DNA from: Haliotis asinina
Lineage: Eukaryota > Mollusca > Gastropoda > Lepetellida > Haliotidae
Direction of reading: 5' to 3'
DNA: 64,000 nt
NCBI RefSeq assembly: GCF_037392515.1
Contig: NC_090285.1
Location: 3,537,501-3,601,500 of the forward strand
Shown one piece after another: positions 1-12,500 of the stretch. The notes beneath the pieces are model-generated. The model did no database searches and was not told where the DNA came from. It saw only the letters and a list, made by a program, of their open reading frames with translations. Both the position numbers and the translations under genes were made by a program. Numbering within the stretch: the first letter of the stretch is position 1; each line of letters opens with the position of its first letter.

Positions 1-171
1 AGAGATTTTGAAGAATAGTTTTTCACTTGACATCGTGAAACCGATCTATTTACATTCTCTGAATAATTCCAAAAACAATACACTCTGTAAAAGTTTTAAA
101 ATATATTGAATTGAAATGTAAACATTGGGAAACCCCTTACCGGCGCGTGAGGAAATCCACGCATGTTATGA
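1..171 (+). other. Upstream flank of AEBP2
   Basis: AT-rich sequence up to about 135, then a short CpG-bearing patch. ATGs at 163, 168 and 171 open only tiny frames (the 168 frame closes at 236). They would matter only if transcription began upstream of them. Nothing else is recognised. Confidence 0.5.
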
Positions 172-179
172 TGACGTCA
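172..179. promoter_or_regulatory. Palindromic CRE (CREB/ATF site)
   Basis: TGACGTCA is a full consensus cAMP-response element, 20 bp before the TISU element. That distance is typical of a proximal promoter site near the start of transcription. No TATA box is evident at a suitable place. The short CpG-containing patch at 138-148 is the only GC-richer sequence nearby. Confidence 0.6.
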
Positions 180-195
180 GAGGGATGGTGGTGTT

Positions 196-207
196 CAAGA
201 TGGCGGC
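196..207 (+). promoter_or_regulatory. TISU element / YY1 site overlapping the AEBP2 start codon
   Basis: CAAGATGGCGGC matches the TISU consensus SAASATGGCGGC at every position and contains the YY1 core AAGATGGCGGC. TISU elements combine YY1-dependent transcription with scanning-independent initiation from very short 5' UTRs. The element therefore selects ATG 200 and predicts a transcription start only about 5-30 nt upstream. Confidence 0.8.
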
Positions 208-534
208 GGTGTGCATGGGAGATAATGGTTCATTAGATAGTGAGGATTTAGCTGAAAGGAATACCGATCCTGTGTTGTTCGATATGGTGAAGAAAAATGG
301 CATCAATCATAATTGTTTGTTTGGAGATAAAAATTGTGACCCATTGGAATCTACCGTGTCAAAGCATGAAAAAATGCCTAAAATTAATGGGTGCAGCGTG
401 AAGCCACAAGGCTTGCCTGCGTTTCCTAAACCATCCATCCCAACTTTACGATCAAGGAAAGACAAAATATCTCCAGAAATCCCAAAGAGGAAGAGGAGAG
501 CATCTAAGCAAGACATTAGTGAACCTAAAGAAGA
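200..534 (+). CDS. AEBP2: AEBP2 exon 1 (start exon, residues 1-111 plus two bases of codon 112)
   Basis: The frame is open from upstream of the window's first in-frame ATG (185). I place the start at ATG 200 because it sits in a perfect TISU context (CAAGATGGCGGC). The exon ends at a consensus donor, GTAAGT at 535-540. It encodes an acidic stretch (SLDSEDLAERNTD), a Pro-rich linker and a basic PKRKRR motif near residues 95-100 that looks like a nuclear localisation signal. No folded domain is visible. This matches the family, in which the N-terminus is the least conserved part. Splicing to 43462 restores codon GA|A (Glu). Confidence 0.85.
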
Positions 535-3500
535 GTAAGTATTTGTCATTTATTCAGTGTTTATTCGTGTCATGGGCTGGGATGGGCGAGGTTTAGACGG
601 ACTCTCACACAAGGCTCTGACTAAACACACGGCGTGTGTTGCATTAGCATATGTATGGGGGGGCTCGGTCCCTCTCTCACTTGAGATCCATGTTAGCAGG
701 GGTCACCTCAAGTTCTTTCATCTGCATCAAATTCAGCTAAAGCATTACTTGTCGCACACACAAGTCCAACTGTTATACATTTATAACAGTAACGTGATTT
801 TTTTTTATTTGACGTTCTTGATGGAAGACATCTACGGTTTTCCGTCCGTGCTGGAACATGATTGGATCACTAACCATGTGTCACTAGCCTATCATCTGAT
901 TTTGCTGATTAGGCAATTGTCTTTGTCTCCACATTCATGAAACAAACAATTAAGACAAATTGCACCTGTAGCTGTGAACGGTGTTAATTGCCATGTGGAC
1001 CTATGGCCAACTAGCAATACACACGAGATGACATGGCATTGTTCCCAGAGAAATCATTACACATCTCCACACATGGAGTCAGAGTTTTAGTACCCTACAT
1101 GGTTGAGACTTAAATTATTTTTTAACTGTTCACCTATCATAAGATTAGATACAAGTAAATCATATTTGCCTTCTGTAAGCCTTTTCAGAAAAAGTTTAGC
1201 ACATGCAGCTCTCTTTGTAACAGTATTTGATTCTGTACTCGAGAGACATCGAAATGATTTTGGTTAAAGTTGGTAACCTTTTTGGGACTATACAATAGAC
1301 CTTGTAGGTTGATGTCTTTTATATAACATTAAGCATGATGGGTAGAAGAAACCAAATAGTGTGAACTATGCGAATTTTCATATTCTTTTGATAATCTATT
1401 GTGTAGTTCATTCATAGCATGAGACTACATTAGCATCTAAGGAAGAAATTAGAAGAAAAATTAAATTACTAATAATCCTTTCAAACTATTTCATCTTGCA
1501 TATTATGTAACACCAAGATTCTTTGATACAGAGAATTTCTCTTTCAAGGAACCTAAAGTGACAGTCTGATCACTTTTAACCCTACCTTAATGACAGTTTA
1601 ATAGTTACAAACAGATGGAGGCTAGTCTTTTGAAGCATTATTATCTGATATTTACAAAAGCAGAACTGATATTCTGTACATAGTTAATGCATATTTGAGC
1701 TGGTATAGAATTGCCTGGTGCACATTAATACTATAATTACTGTTAAGCCATAAAATACAATAGACTGTCGAAGGACATTAAGAGTTATTCATATTGCTCT
1801 GTTAAACCCATTCTTGGATGGACACTATATTTGGAGTTAGTTGTCATATATCACATATTGATAACTATTAGATTTGTAAAATGATACTTTATCACATTTT
1901 CATTGTTGTACTGTTATGTGTGTTAAACTATGCCTGCAGCTTGAGAAGAGGGAAATATGTTAGCCCAGTGGTTCTGCCATAATGTTTGATATTCTAAGGA
2001 ATCCAGATATGTAACACTCTTTGATGCTGAAAGAAAATTGCTATTGTTGCTTTTACTGAAACTGTTCCAGTCACTACTACTACCAGTGTGAGAAGAAATA
2101 CCAAGTGCAAAGTCTCACATTGGGCTAAAAGTGATCATGGCATTAATCTTTTACTTCACCAATTGATTTCTTATTGTGAATCTAATTGAATCCCTGTTGC
2201 AGTGAAGCTGTTATCCATTTGATTGTGCTTGAAAAATTCTGTGTAACAACCCTTTTCTGTGACTGCTCTTGCTTTCTCAAACAAAGTAAATGCAGTTTTC
2301 GTTAAATATTTATGCTATTTCTGTGTTAAGACTTTCACTCACAATATTCATAAATGTGCCAATTTGATATAGCCCATGTCACATTCATCAGGTTTGTGGT
2401 CCTGAAAATCAGTCATTTTGGTAATTGTGATTATTCATACAGAAGAGGTATTTGATGAATGTCCCTATATAATTGTGTCTGGGAATGCATTAAATATTTT
2501 ATATTTAGAATTAAGATTAGGACAAATAACCCTTGACTTTCATGGCAAACACTGAGAACATTTGTTTTCCTTGATATTACTTTCCAGAGTGCAAGAATTT
2601 AATTTTTAAAACATGTAGATTATATACTTTGATGTTTTAAAAAACGTTTGCACATAAACTGTGAAAATTATTATTTTTTAAATTATATGAACTCCAGGAT
2701 TTTCCAGGACAGTTTGAAAACAGGGATTTCAGAATTCACAAATGTAATGGATTTTCTTATGGAGTAATTTCTTGTTTTTGTTTTCTTGCATGGTTCTTTA
2801 ATGCCTAATCTATTAAATCGGTTCCTTTATAGTAGTTTAATGTTAAACAAGAGCAAGCAGATCAGGTGAACAATTCATCAATGCTATAGAAAGGAGAATG
2901 TTTTCCGACATATAGCATCATTATGATGATTACCTCTATTCCCAAGATAACAATATCCTTGCATAAATATGAAAGACTTAGTGTAGTGGATTTCCCAACC
3001 TTCACATTAGTCTGCTTGGTCCATGAGAAAAACTGCATAAGTCAAGCATGAGGCTGTATTTTACATGTCAGTAGAAAATGTTCTTGTAGCAGCTAAGAAG
3101 AAAGAAAAATATTGGTGTCACCTTTTGGTTACAGTGGACATTGTCTTTAATCTTGAATATTTAATACACTTTTTCAGGTTTTGTCTGATATAAAAGCAGG
3201 TGTAAAGTGATATTAATTGTATAATTAAAAATATTTTGATGATTTTATTATTGTTTGACTTCTTATACTTTATTGTGTAAGTGAAATATTGAAAATTCAT
3301 AAAAAACGAGAATTTCTAAGAAATAGTTTGGATTTTCCTTTATGTCATACTTTCATAGTCAATGTAACTAAGTAATTCAGACTTCTGCAAATATATTTTG
3401 TTGCAGGAGAAATACTACTACAGTATTTTATGTCATACCCAACTCACAGTAAATATCTCCTCTCTTTAAATTATTAAAAGTAAACATGCACAAGTGTTTT

Positions 3501-6500
3501 GCTGCCATTTCCACCATACTCTTTCATCATCCTGAAATTGCAATAAAATGTTTTCAGGGAAGTTAAATATTCCAACCTTTGTTAATGATGAAAAAAATGT
3601 AAATCAACAAGAAATAAATAAAAACTGTGCTATAACTGCCACGGAATGATTGGAAGGAGTGAGCAGGACAACAGATGTGGGATGACAGATGATTGGGAGA
3701 GGGGGTGGGGGGTGGAAAGGGTCAGTCTATTCATGATTGGGGACACTACCTTGTGTTGGCCGAGTCACACAGCCAGCGGGAAGAAAGGATTCTCCTCTCT
3801 ATTGAGCTGTGGAAATTCTGAGCAATCACACCCAGTCTCCATTAATCATCCTGTCTCCACAGACACTGAACAACAATCGGGGCTGGGGCATCAGCTTTTT
3901 GGCATTTATGATTTTATATGGAATCTGATTTTTGTCAATGTGTACTCACAGTCAGTGACAATTAGGAACATTTTGTAGTCTTTGTGTGAGATTTCTTTTT
4001 GTTAATTATAGTTAGTTCAAATATTTAGACCATATCCATGGTTTGACACAATTGGATATTATAAGCTAGTCATCAGTTGACAAGTGGTTTAGCATGTTTT
4101 AGTTAAATATCTTGATGTCGGGATAAAATTACTAGATCCTTTTTCCTCAAGTCTGGACCTCTGATCATGTCTTTCCCTAAATTATCAGTTCAATATTTTT
4201 GTTGTTAAAGCATGTGATCAGAATAATTACGGGTGATGAATTGACACTGATAGGCTAAAAAGATTTTCCTAAATAATAATGATATTTTATACTATATTTT
4301 GAAATTTGCAGCTAATTATGAGAACCTATTGTTTACAGCTTGCATAATGTTCACACTGGCAAATATTGTTTGTTCACAGTTTGGGCAGTTACAAGACAAG
4401 CTGTTAGTTATAACAAGTTATGGCCCCCAAATGTTACTCCATGCAGTAAATCCGTCGCAACATTGAATGCAGCTACAAGGTGCTCATTCATATATCTGTC
4501 TCTTTTGACTCTAGTACTTTCAACCAATGAGGCTTAATTTTGACAGTGGTACTTCCTTCTTGGTTTGTGAAAACTTTCAGTGATAGTCAGATTTGATATT
4601 GTAGTCGCCATGTCTGGTTTCTGTGAATGTTGTGTAGCATCCACTCCATCATATAGCACTGTTAATTTAATAACAGCACATTTATAACCATTATCATAGT
4701 AAACCAGATTATCAAACCCCAGTGATAGAAATCAGACTCTTGGCTCTAAAGTGTTTAAGGAACTTGCTACTCATCCTAAAAATAAGCTCATAAAATATTG
4801 TGCGATAATACATCTATGTCGGTTTCAGCATGACCTGCATTTTGATAAACTCTGCAACTCTACTGTTGTCTCACACAAATTATTCATATATTATGATTGA
4901 ATGAAGATTGTCTTATCATCCAATCACACTTGCCCCAACAAGCACACATCATCGTTGGGTATTTGCAGAAGAATCTAACTATGTAAAGATATTTTAGATA
5001 TTTCAATCAAAGCATATCTCCAGTCCTACTGTAGCGAGCTGGAATGAGGAATTTGTTATCAGGCTTTAAGTGAATGAAGATCCTAGTTATCACGTGTTAT
5101 CATCTATATATATGTTGGGTGATATGTGAACATGTTTATTTAAACATGGTGAAGGCACAGGGAAAGTGTGAGAGGGTGTCATCAATGTTGAAGGAACAAG
5201 CCTCTAACATGTAAATGGCCTAGATATGCAATACACATCTAGCATGTTATAAATATAATACATTCTACTTATCTTCTACTTCTTGTTCAGTCTGTATGTC
5301 ATGTTGTGTTTTACATATTTTATTTGAGAATTATTTACATAGTGAATCGACACTTTGGCTAGTATAGTTGAAGCTTATCTACTGATGCACCAAAACAAAC
5401 TGGGAGTGGGGTCAGGACCAAGTACATCTCAGCATTTCACTATCATATATTCATTTCACATCAAATTTATGAAATAGTTCTGACTTTCAACATCTGGACT
5501 ATTTTGCGCAGCTAAATAGTTTACAAACATGTTTTGTTTTTCAAAATACATTCATGTTTGCAGAAACATAATTATAGTATTTCGTAGTGAGGGGAATGTA
5601 AACAGCCATTTTGTTGACTGTACTATATGAATAGTGACGATGAATAGAAAATGTGGTTGGCATGCTTTATTCATGTTATCAAGGTCTTACACAGTGGGGA
5701 ATAAATCTGAATACTGCTGAATGTGCATCAACTCTTCATGTGTATTTTCCCAATGCAGGAAATATACTTCTGTGTAGAAACTAAGGCAACAGTTGTGTCC
5801 TGTGTATACATACCACTATGGATAATGTATTGCAAATTGCAGTGGTGTCAGATGATGAATAAGAACAACTTTTCTTTTCTGTTTTTGTATCAACTGACAT
5901 CATTTAGGCTCCCCCTGATTAAAGGAATCTCCAGATGCTGATGTCGGATTGTGTCAGTCTTGTGAGACTTCAAAAGAAATCTATATTCTCCAGACTTCCT
6001 GTTTTCTTCTGTTCATATAACTTTCATTAATTTACAGGATACAAATTGGCCAAAGCAATTCAAGTTTCACCCTTGAAAATATTATTGGACACTTTTCCTC
6101 ACCTCAGCATGTCAAATTGCAGTCATTTCTTTTGTGTCTTTTTTGTACTTTTTAAATTTCAATTACTGTTACTTAAAATAGCCACAAACTGCAATCACTT
6201 CTGAGTTTATTGATTTTACTGGTTTTAATAAAATAAATTTCTCTTGGTGAGGCATAAACTGTGTATTGTTATGCTGTAGTACTGGAATCTTTTATTGTTC
6301 TTTAAGCCAACGAACCAATTGAACAAATATGTTTACATATATGTGATATTATGCACGCAAATATCCTATATAGTTTTAGTGACTGATCCAGAAGTATGCA
6401 TTTCTTAGTTCCTACTTATGTGCGATATTTTTAACTTTCCTTTTGCTGTTATTAAGTACATTTTCAATCAAATCAGTCCATTTTTAACTATGTAAAGATA

Positions 6501-9500
6501 TCCTTTTCACAGTCACATTCCATGTCTGTAATATCTCTTTAGATTTATGTACATTTAAATATGATGTTAATAGCCTTTGATTGATCCTGACTGTCAGATA
6601 ATAGCACCATCTATCACTAATGACAACTGGTATTTCTTTCTTGTGAAATAATTCCACAATTAAGAGATAATTATGGAATGTTTTATTCTGTGCACCTTCT
6701 GTCTGCATGTTAATACCTGCTACATGCGTACAAATAGTGCAGCTCATTACAGTTTTCAGCACCCAAAATGTATAAAATGTGTCAGCCACACAATGACCAA
6801 GGTTGCCTGGTGTGAGGCAATGCTTGAATTTCCCCATTCTTGAAGTAAAAAACATGTTTTCTTTTTTTCCCTTCATTTTAACAAAGACAGCATGTTTACT
6901 GTGGAGGAAAAATACCGAATTATTTGTCCCAACTGGTAGCAATAACTGAAGTGAAATAGGTTTCCTTTGGAACGTGTTAGTTTGTATTTCTCATGATAAT
7001 GTCTGGGTAAGAGGCTGGAAAAATGTCTCAAAACGTTCGGAATTGAAGACTTAATTATTACTTTGTTGTTTCCTTGATTTAAAAAAATTGATTTTATGAT
7101 TTATTTTCCATATTTGATCCACTCTCTAATCAGCTGATTTCGTGTAGTTCTAACCTAGTAATGTAATTGCGCTGATGCTTTCAACGTAATCAGTGAAGTT
7201 AGTTGCCAGTTTGTGACTGTAATCTTGTGGCATGTATTTTTAAATGACTGTCATTGTTTTATGTCATCAAATCTTCAATGTTTTGTGTATGCTGAATGCA
7301 ATGTAATCATTATTCATTGTTTGCAAGAAGAGTTTAACTGTAGGTAAAGTATCTGCAACAGCCATTCAATAGAATACTGCACTATAACAGGGGCCCAGCT
7401 TCCACATCAAATTTAAATTCAGGGGCTTTGACAATGAACAACAAGATGAGTAGTCGTCATAATTCCGAGGGAAAGGGACATTTATGGAAATCTCTGATTT
7501 ATGTAGAGTTTAAGGCAAAGTGCATGTGGAAATTTACAGACTTTATGAAAAGCTGTCTTCCTTAAAAGGTTATTTGGCTCCAAGCTGCAACCAGTTGAGT
7601 TGGAAGTCTGCAATAAGAATGAATTATTACCCAGTTCATGTTGACGTGGTTGTGATCACTTGTGTGGTAGTGTGGTCGAGGTGAATTGTATGTCACTGAT
7701 AACAAGATCAATATAGAGGAAGAGACTTTAATATTAAAATACCACTGAATGTAAGAAAATAGGTGCTTTCAAAACTCAGAGTTTAGAATATCATTACAAT
7801 TTGTTTCCTCATGTGCCTGACCATGGTGCTTATTTTGCAATACCAGTTTAGTGTCACCTCTACATGTTCAGGTTTTGAAATTTAGGCATGCTGTTTTTCT
7901 TCTGTGTATGTAAGGTCAAACTGAATGTGATAAAATTTTCAGAATGACAGGTCTGTCTCACGGTCCTGAACCACATTATTTTCACCCCCACCCAGTCCCT
8001 GGGCCACATTATTTTCACCTCCACCCAGTCCCTGAACCACATTATTTTCACCTCCACCCAGTCCCTGAACCACATTATTTAAATCCCCACCCAATCCCTG
8101 GGCCACATAATTTTCACCTCCACCCAGTCCCTGAACCACATTATTTTCACCTCCACCCAGTCCCTGAACCACATTACTTTCACCCCCACCCAGTCCCTGA
8201 ACCACATTATTTTCACCCCCACCCAGTGCCTGAACCACATTATTTTCACCTCCACCCAGTCCCTGAACCACATTATTTTCACCCCCACCCGGTCCCTGGA
8301 CCACATTACTTTCACCCCCACCCAGTCCCTGAACCACATTATTTTCACACACACCCAGTGCCTGAACCACATTATTTTCACCTCCACCCAATCCCTGAAC
8401 CACATTATTTAAATCCCCACATAGTCCCAGAACCACATTTTTTTCACCCTCACCCATTCCCTGAACCACATTATTTTCACTCCCACCCATTCCCTGAACC
8501 ACATTATTTCCATCCCCCTCCCACCCAGTCCCTGAACCACATTATTTCCACCGCCCACCCCCATTCCTGTCCCACCCAGTCCCTGAACCACATTATTTTC
8601 ACCCCCACCCAGTCCCTAAACCACATTATTTCCACCCCTACCCAGTCCTAGAACCACATTATATAAATCCCCACCCAGTCCTAGAACCACATTATTTTCA
8701 CTCCCACCCCATCCCTGAAACATATTATTTTCACCCCTATTTTGTCCTTAAACCACATTATTTTCACTCCAACCCAGTCCCTGAAACATATTATTTTCAC
8801 CCCATCCAATCCCGAAACCACATTATTTTCAGTGATAAAACCCTTAATGATTAAATTTGTTCCATTTCTGTATCTTACCTCCTACAGGGGTTTCTTTTCA
8901 GTTTAAATGGAATTATTTGTTTCTGTGAAAATTATATGTATTCAGAGACTAAGCATTAGTGTAAGAAACCCTGTAGTGTGCAATGTCCTGCAAAGCAGCC
9001 ATTGTCCAAATTGATAGTAGCTATACCACATGATTTTTTCACATTACAGATAACTGAATAACATTGTCTGATAGCTGACAATGATAGCTAGTCGTGTAGT
9101 AAAGTGTTGAATGAACAAACCAATGTAAACTATTTTGTTATGAATTTTGAAGTGTTGCTTTAAGAACAAATGCAAATCTATGGTCATTATGTAAGGCACT
9201 GATACTTTTTATGTCTATTTGATGATGGTCATTGGTCATGAAACCCAGAAAGAGAGAACCCCATGTCGTATATTTAGGACCCAATCAACAACAGATCACC
9301 ATATGAGGCCATTGCTCAGATGATTTCAGTGTCTTATTCCTCTGTTGCCATGGTTTCCTGTGGAATTAGAATAAGAAAATAGTAATTTTGTGTGAATTTG
9401 AGTAAGTGAGTATGTCGAAGAAATGATGATCCAGCTAGATTACTCACGTCACGTGGAGTCTTAGAAGAATTCTAGAACTAAGCGAGGAGATGTCTTCATT

Positions 9501-12500
9501 TTGTCTGATTGTCAGTTTGGACTTAATGCCTGAGATATGTGTTACGCAGACAAAGATCAACTCTCTCAAAGTTAGTATTCTGTGTCTGTGAGAGGGTGGC
9601 TTCTGCTCAGTGGGAATCTTTATCACTGTAAATTTGCTTCACATTTTGCTCACATGCTTTATTGGTGAGATTGGAATTTATTTTCAGGCCAATATCATTG
9701 TTTTCAGGCCAATATCATTGTTCAAGATACCAGTTTTGGATAAAAGACAACACGTGAACACTCCATCTTTTGGTGGGATTAGTTTAATGGAGTTCACATG
9801 GCATATCTTTCAACAGCTTTCCATTCTTCAGTTACCCAACATTTGATATCAGTGTTTTTGGTGGTGTTGGTTTGCCTGAGTGTGATAGTGGAAGATAAGC
9901 CTGGTCTCCATGACAAACTACTGCCCTGATACCTCCAGCCTGGGGAGATGTACCTGTCAGTGTTACCCCCAAACATACAACATGAATGAATCAATGTTTT
10001 GTTTTTAACAAAGCACCTGGAAAGAAACCTTTCAAAACTTTCCATTGGACAATGGACCAGTGAGTGGACGACAGTGATCAGTGGTCTTGTCTGTATTTCA
10101 CTGGTCCAAAATATATTTGCTTAAATATTAGTACAAACTGACTGGCCGTCAGGACCACTGCAGACTTAATCATTTTGTAGCCCTGATGAATTTTTACATG
10201 CCATGGACTACAGGACCAGCTTTAATTTCACACTTTGGAAGCTTATGTTAATTTTTTGTTTCTGCTAAAACAAATGATAGTGGTTTGTACGTATTCATCA
10301 GGATGAAATCGAAGAATGTTATTTGTTCAATTACATGATTGTAAGCAAAACTTATTTGACAGAATTATTGTTTTTAGGTAAATGTCATTTTTTTCATGGT
10401 TGCTAAGGAAGGTCAGTCATATGAGACCAAATCAGGCAAAAACTGATGAATGTTATTTGTTCAACTACATGGCTGCAGGATGAGTCCTACTTTAATGCTT
10501 AGTCCCTGAATATATATAATTTTGATAGTAACAAGGTTACTATAAGACAAGATTAACAGAACCTATTTGACAGTTATTTATGTTTTTAGGTAAATGTCAT
10601 ATATTTCATGGCTGTAACAGAAAGTCAGTCAAGTGATGAAATGAGACAGATTTGATTATTACAGGTCAGGACCATGATCCTAATCAGTTTCTGTAATGTT
10701 TTATATCAAAGACAGGAATGACACTGATGAGACAAATACATATAGGGTCTTTATTGTGACGTCCTGCACATCATGTCAGCAACATCAAACTGACTATTAC
10801 TTTGTGGCAGTGAGACGACTGGCCTCTGGTAACCCAGCATGATAAATGCAGGTGTGGCCTCACAGATATAAGTAATTGATATAACCATCTCACATTAGTT
10901 CTGAAAAGAATGTAATGGCTTTTTCATGTGGTGTACAATCTCATCTAGTTAATGGTTAGAAATGTATGGCCAAAAGGTATGACATAATGTATAGATCATT
11001 TGTTGGTCGTGGCCAGATGGGTAGAGAAAAGTTGGATGTTACCTCGCCTTCATTAATCTTGTGGACTTTAGTTTTACGTTGTACAGGCAGAAGGCAACAA
11101 CTCAAGGTGGTAGCTGAGGAAAACACATCATTTCGGTATGGCTAGTAACTGAGACACAGTTATACCTTAGTGCAATATTAGTGATATTTGCGGGAGTTTT
11201 ACGTCCTGTCTTGCAAGAAGTAGAATACTGCTTTATTAATGTCAATGTTTTAGGATAAGTGGTTATTTATTTGACAGGCAGGAAAGAACTATTGCCAGAG
11301 GTATTATTTTCTTTCCTTTTCTTTAAGTAAGTTGGACTGTCTTAAATGTTCAGTGATGTAGTTGGGAACTGCTGGTTTTCTACTTTTCACTCATTCATTG
11401 ACACCATTGAATGAATTGAGACATCACATAATTCTGGATTCTGATTCTGTATTAATAATCCATCCATCATGCAGTGGTAATGTTATCCATATCCGGCAAT
11501 GATTTTTGAAAGAAAGAAAGAAATTGTTACCTTAAATTAGTAACAGCGGTTTACAAACTTTCATCAACATGTTTCTTATGTTTTACTTTTTGGGGGTTTT
11601 CTTTGTATAAGTGTTTATGATAAAAATATACTTAATTTCATTGGTTTAATTTACTCAATCCAATGTGTTGCAACTCATTTACTATTGCATAAGAATGGAT
11701 GAGTTTTAGATTGACCCACTAGAATGTTCCAGGCTATTTAATAGTTGGACTTGAAGATATGTTCAGAAATATTTTTGTATGTTATGAGTAATTAAAAGAA
11801 TAACCAAACTCTGGAGAGAAAATGTACCATATTTCCTTGTAGGTCATGAGTTATTTTTAGTGCACAATGAAATGAGAAATATTTTGAGAATTTTTATATT
11901 TTTGCGTTGTCAGATGAAAAAATTAATTCTGAGATGCTGGTGTTTTTTGCATAGACTTGAGGCATTGAGTGGTGAAATTAACAAAACATTAGTTGTTGGC
12001 TACATTGTCACCATAGTTCACTTTCCAAAAACTGTTGAACATTAACAAGCCTTTAGCATGTTTAGTAGATTTTATTTTGTGAACCAACTTCAAAAGAATT
12101 TCTTTCTACTTCTTTATAGTTGAATTCATTACAGTATTATGCCTATTACTATGCTTCTATTTAACTGTGTCATGCAAATAAATTTGAATGCAGTCTGCCA
12201 CATAGCACATTATGGTATAGTAATTACTGTAATTCATCGTGCAATTGATTCAAGTTAGATTGATAAAAAATTTGATGAACAGGGAATTTCAAAGTTCCTT
12301 TCCAGTTCAACTATAGAACACATTTGTAATAATAGTGTTTCAGCATTTATGTCAGTCAAAGAGTAAATGGAATACAGACAGAATTTCATGAATGCTGAAT
12401 AGTTCATAAGCTTGAATAGGTCATACACAAGCTCTTTCACTCTATGATGTTTGTGTTGACGTGACATGCTTATATTTCATATGGTTTTTGTTCTTTATTG

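Noticed and set aside
125-199. Upstream extension of AEBP2 exon 1 from TTG 125 or ATG 185
   Set aside because: The frame is open, but 125 is not ATG, and the perfect TISU context argues strongly for ATG 200.
6484-6942. 152-codon minus-strand frame
   Set aside because: No family resemblance, AT-rich intronic composition, no splice or poly(A) context; probably chance.
7944-8651. Long open frames across the 33-bp array (up to 235 codons on +, several on -)
   Set aside because: They follow solely from a stop-free repeat unit of length divisible by three; codons do not vary synonymously and both strands are equally open.
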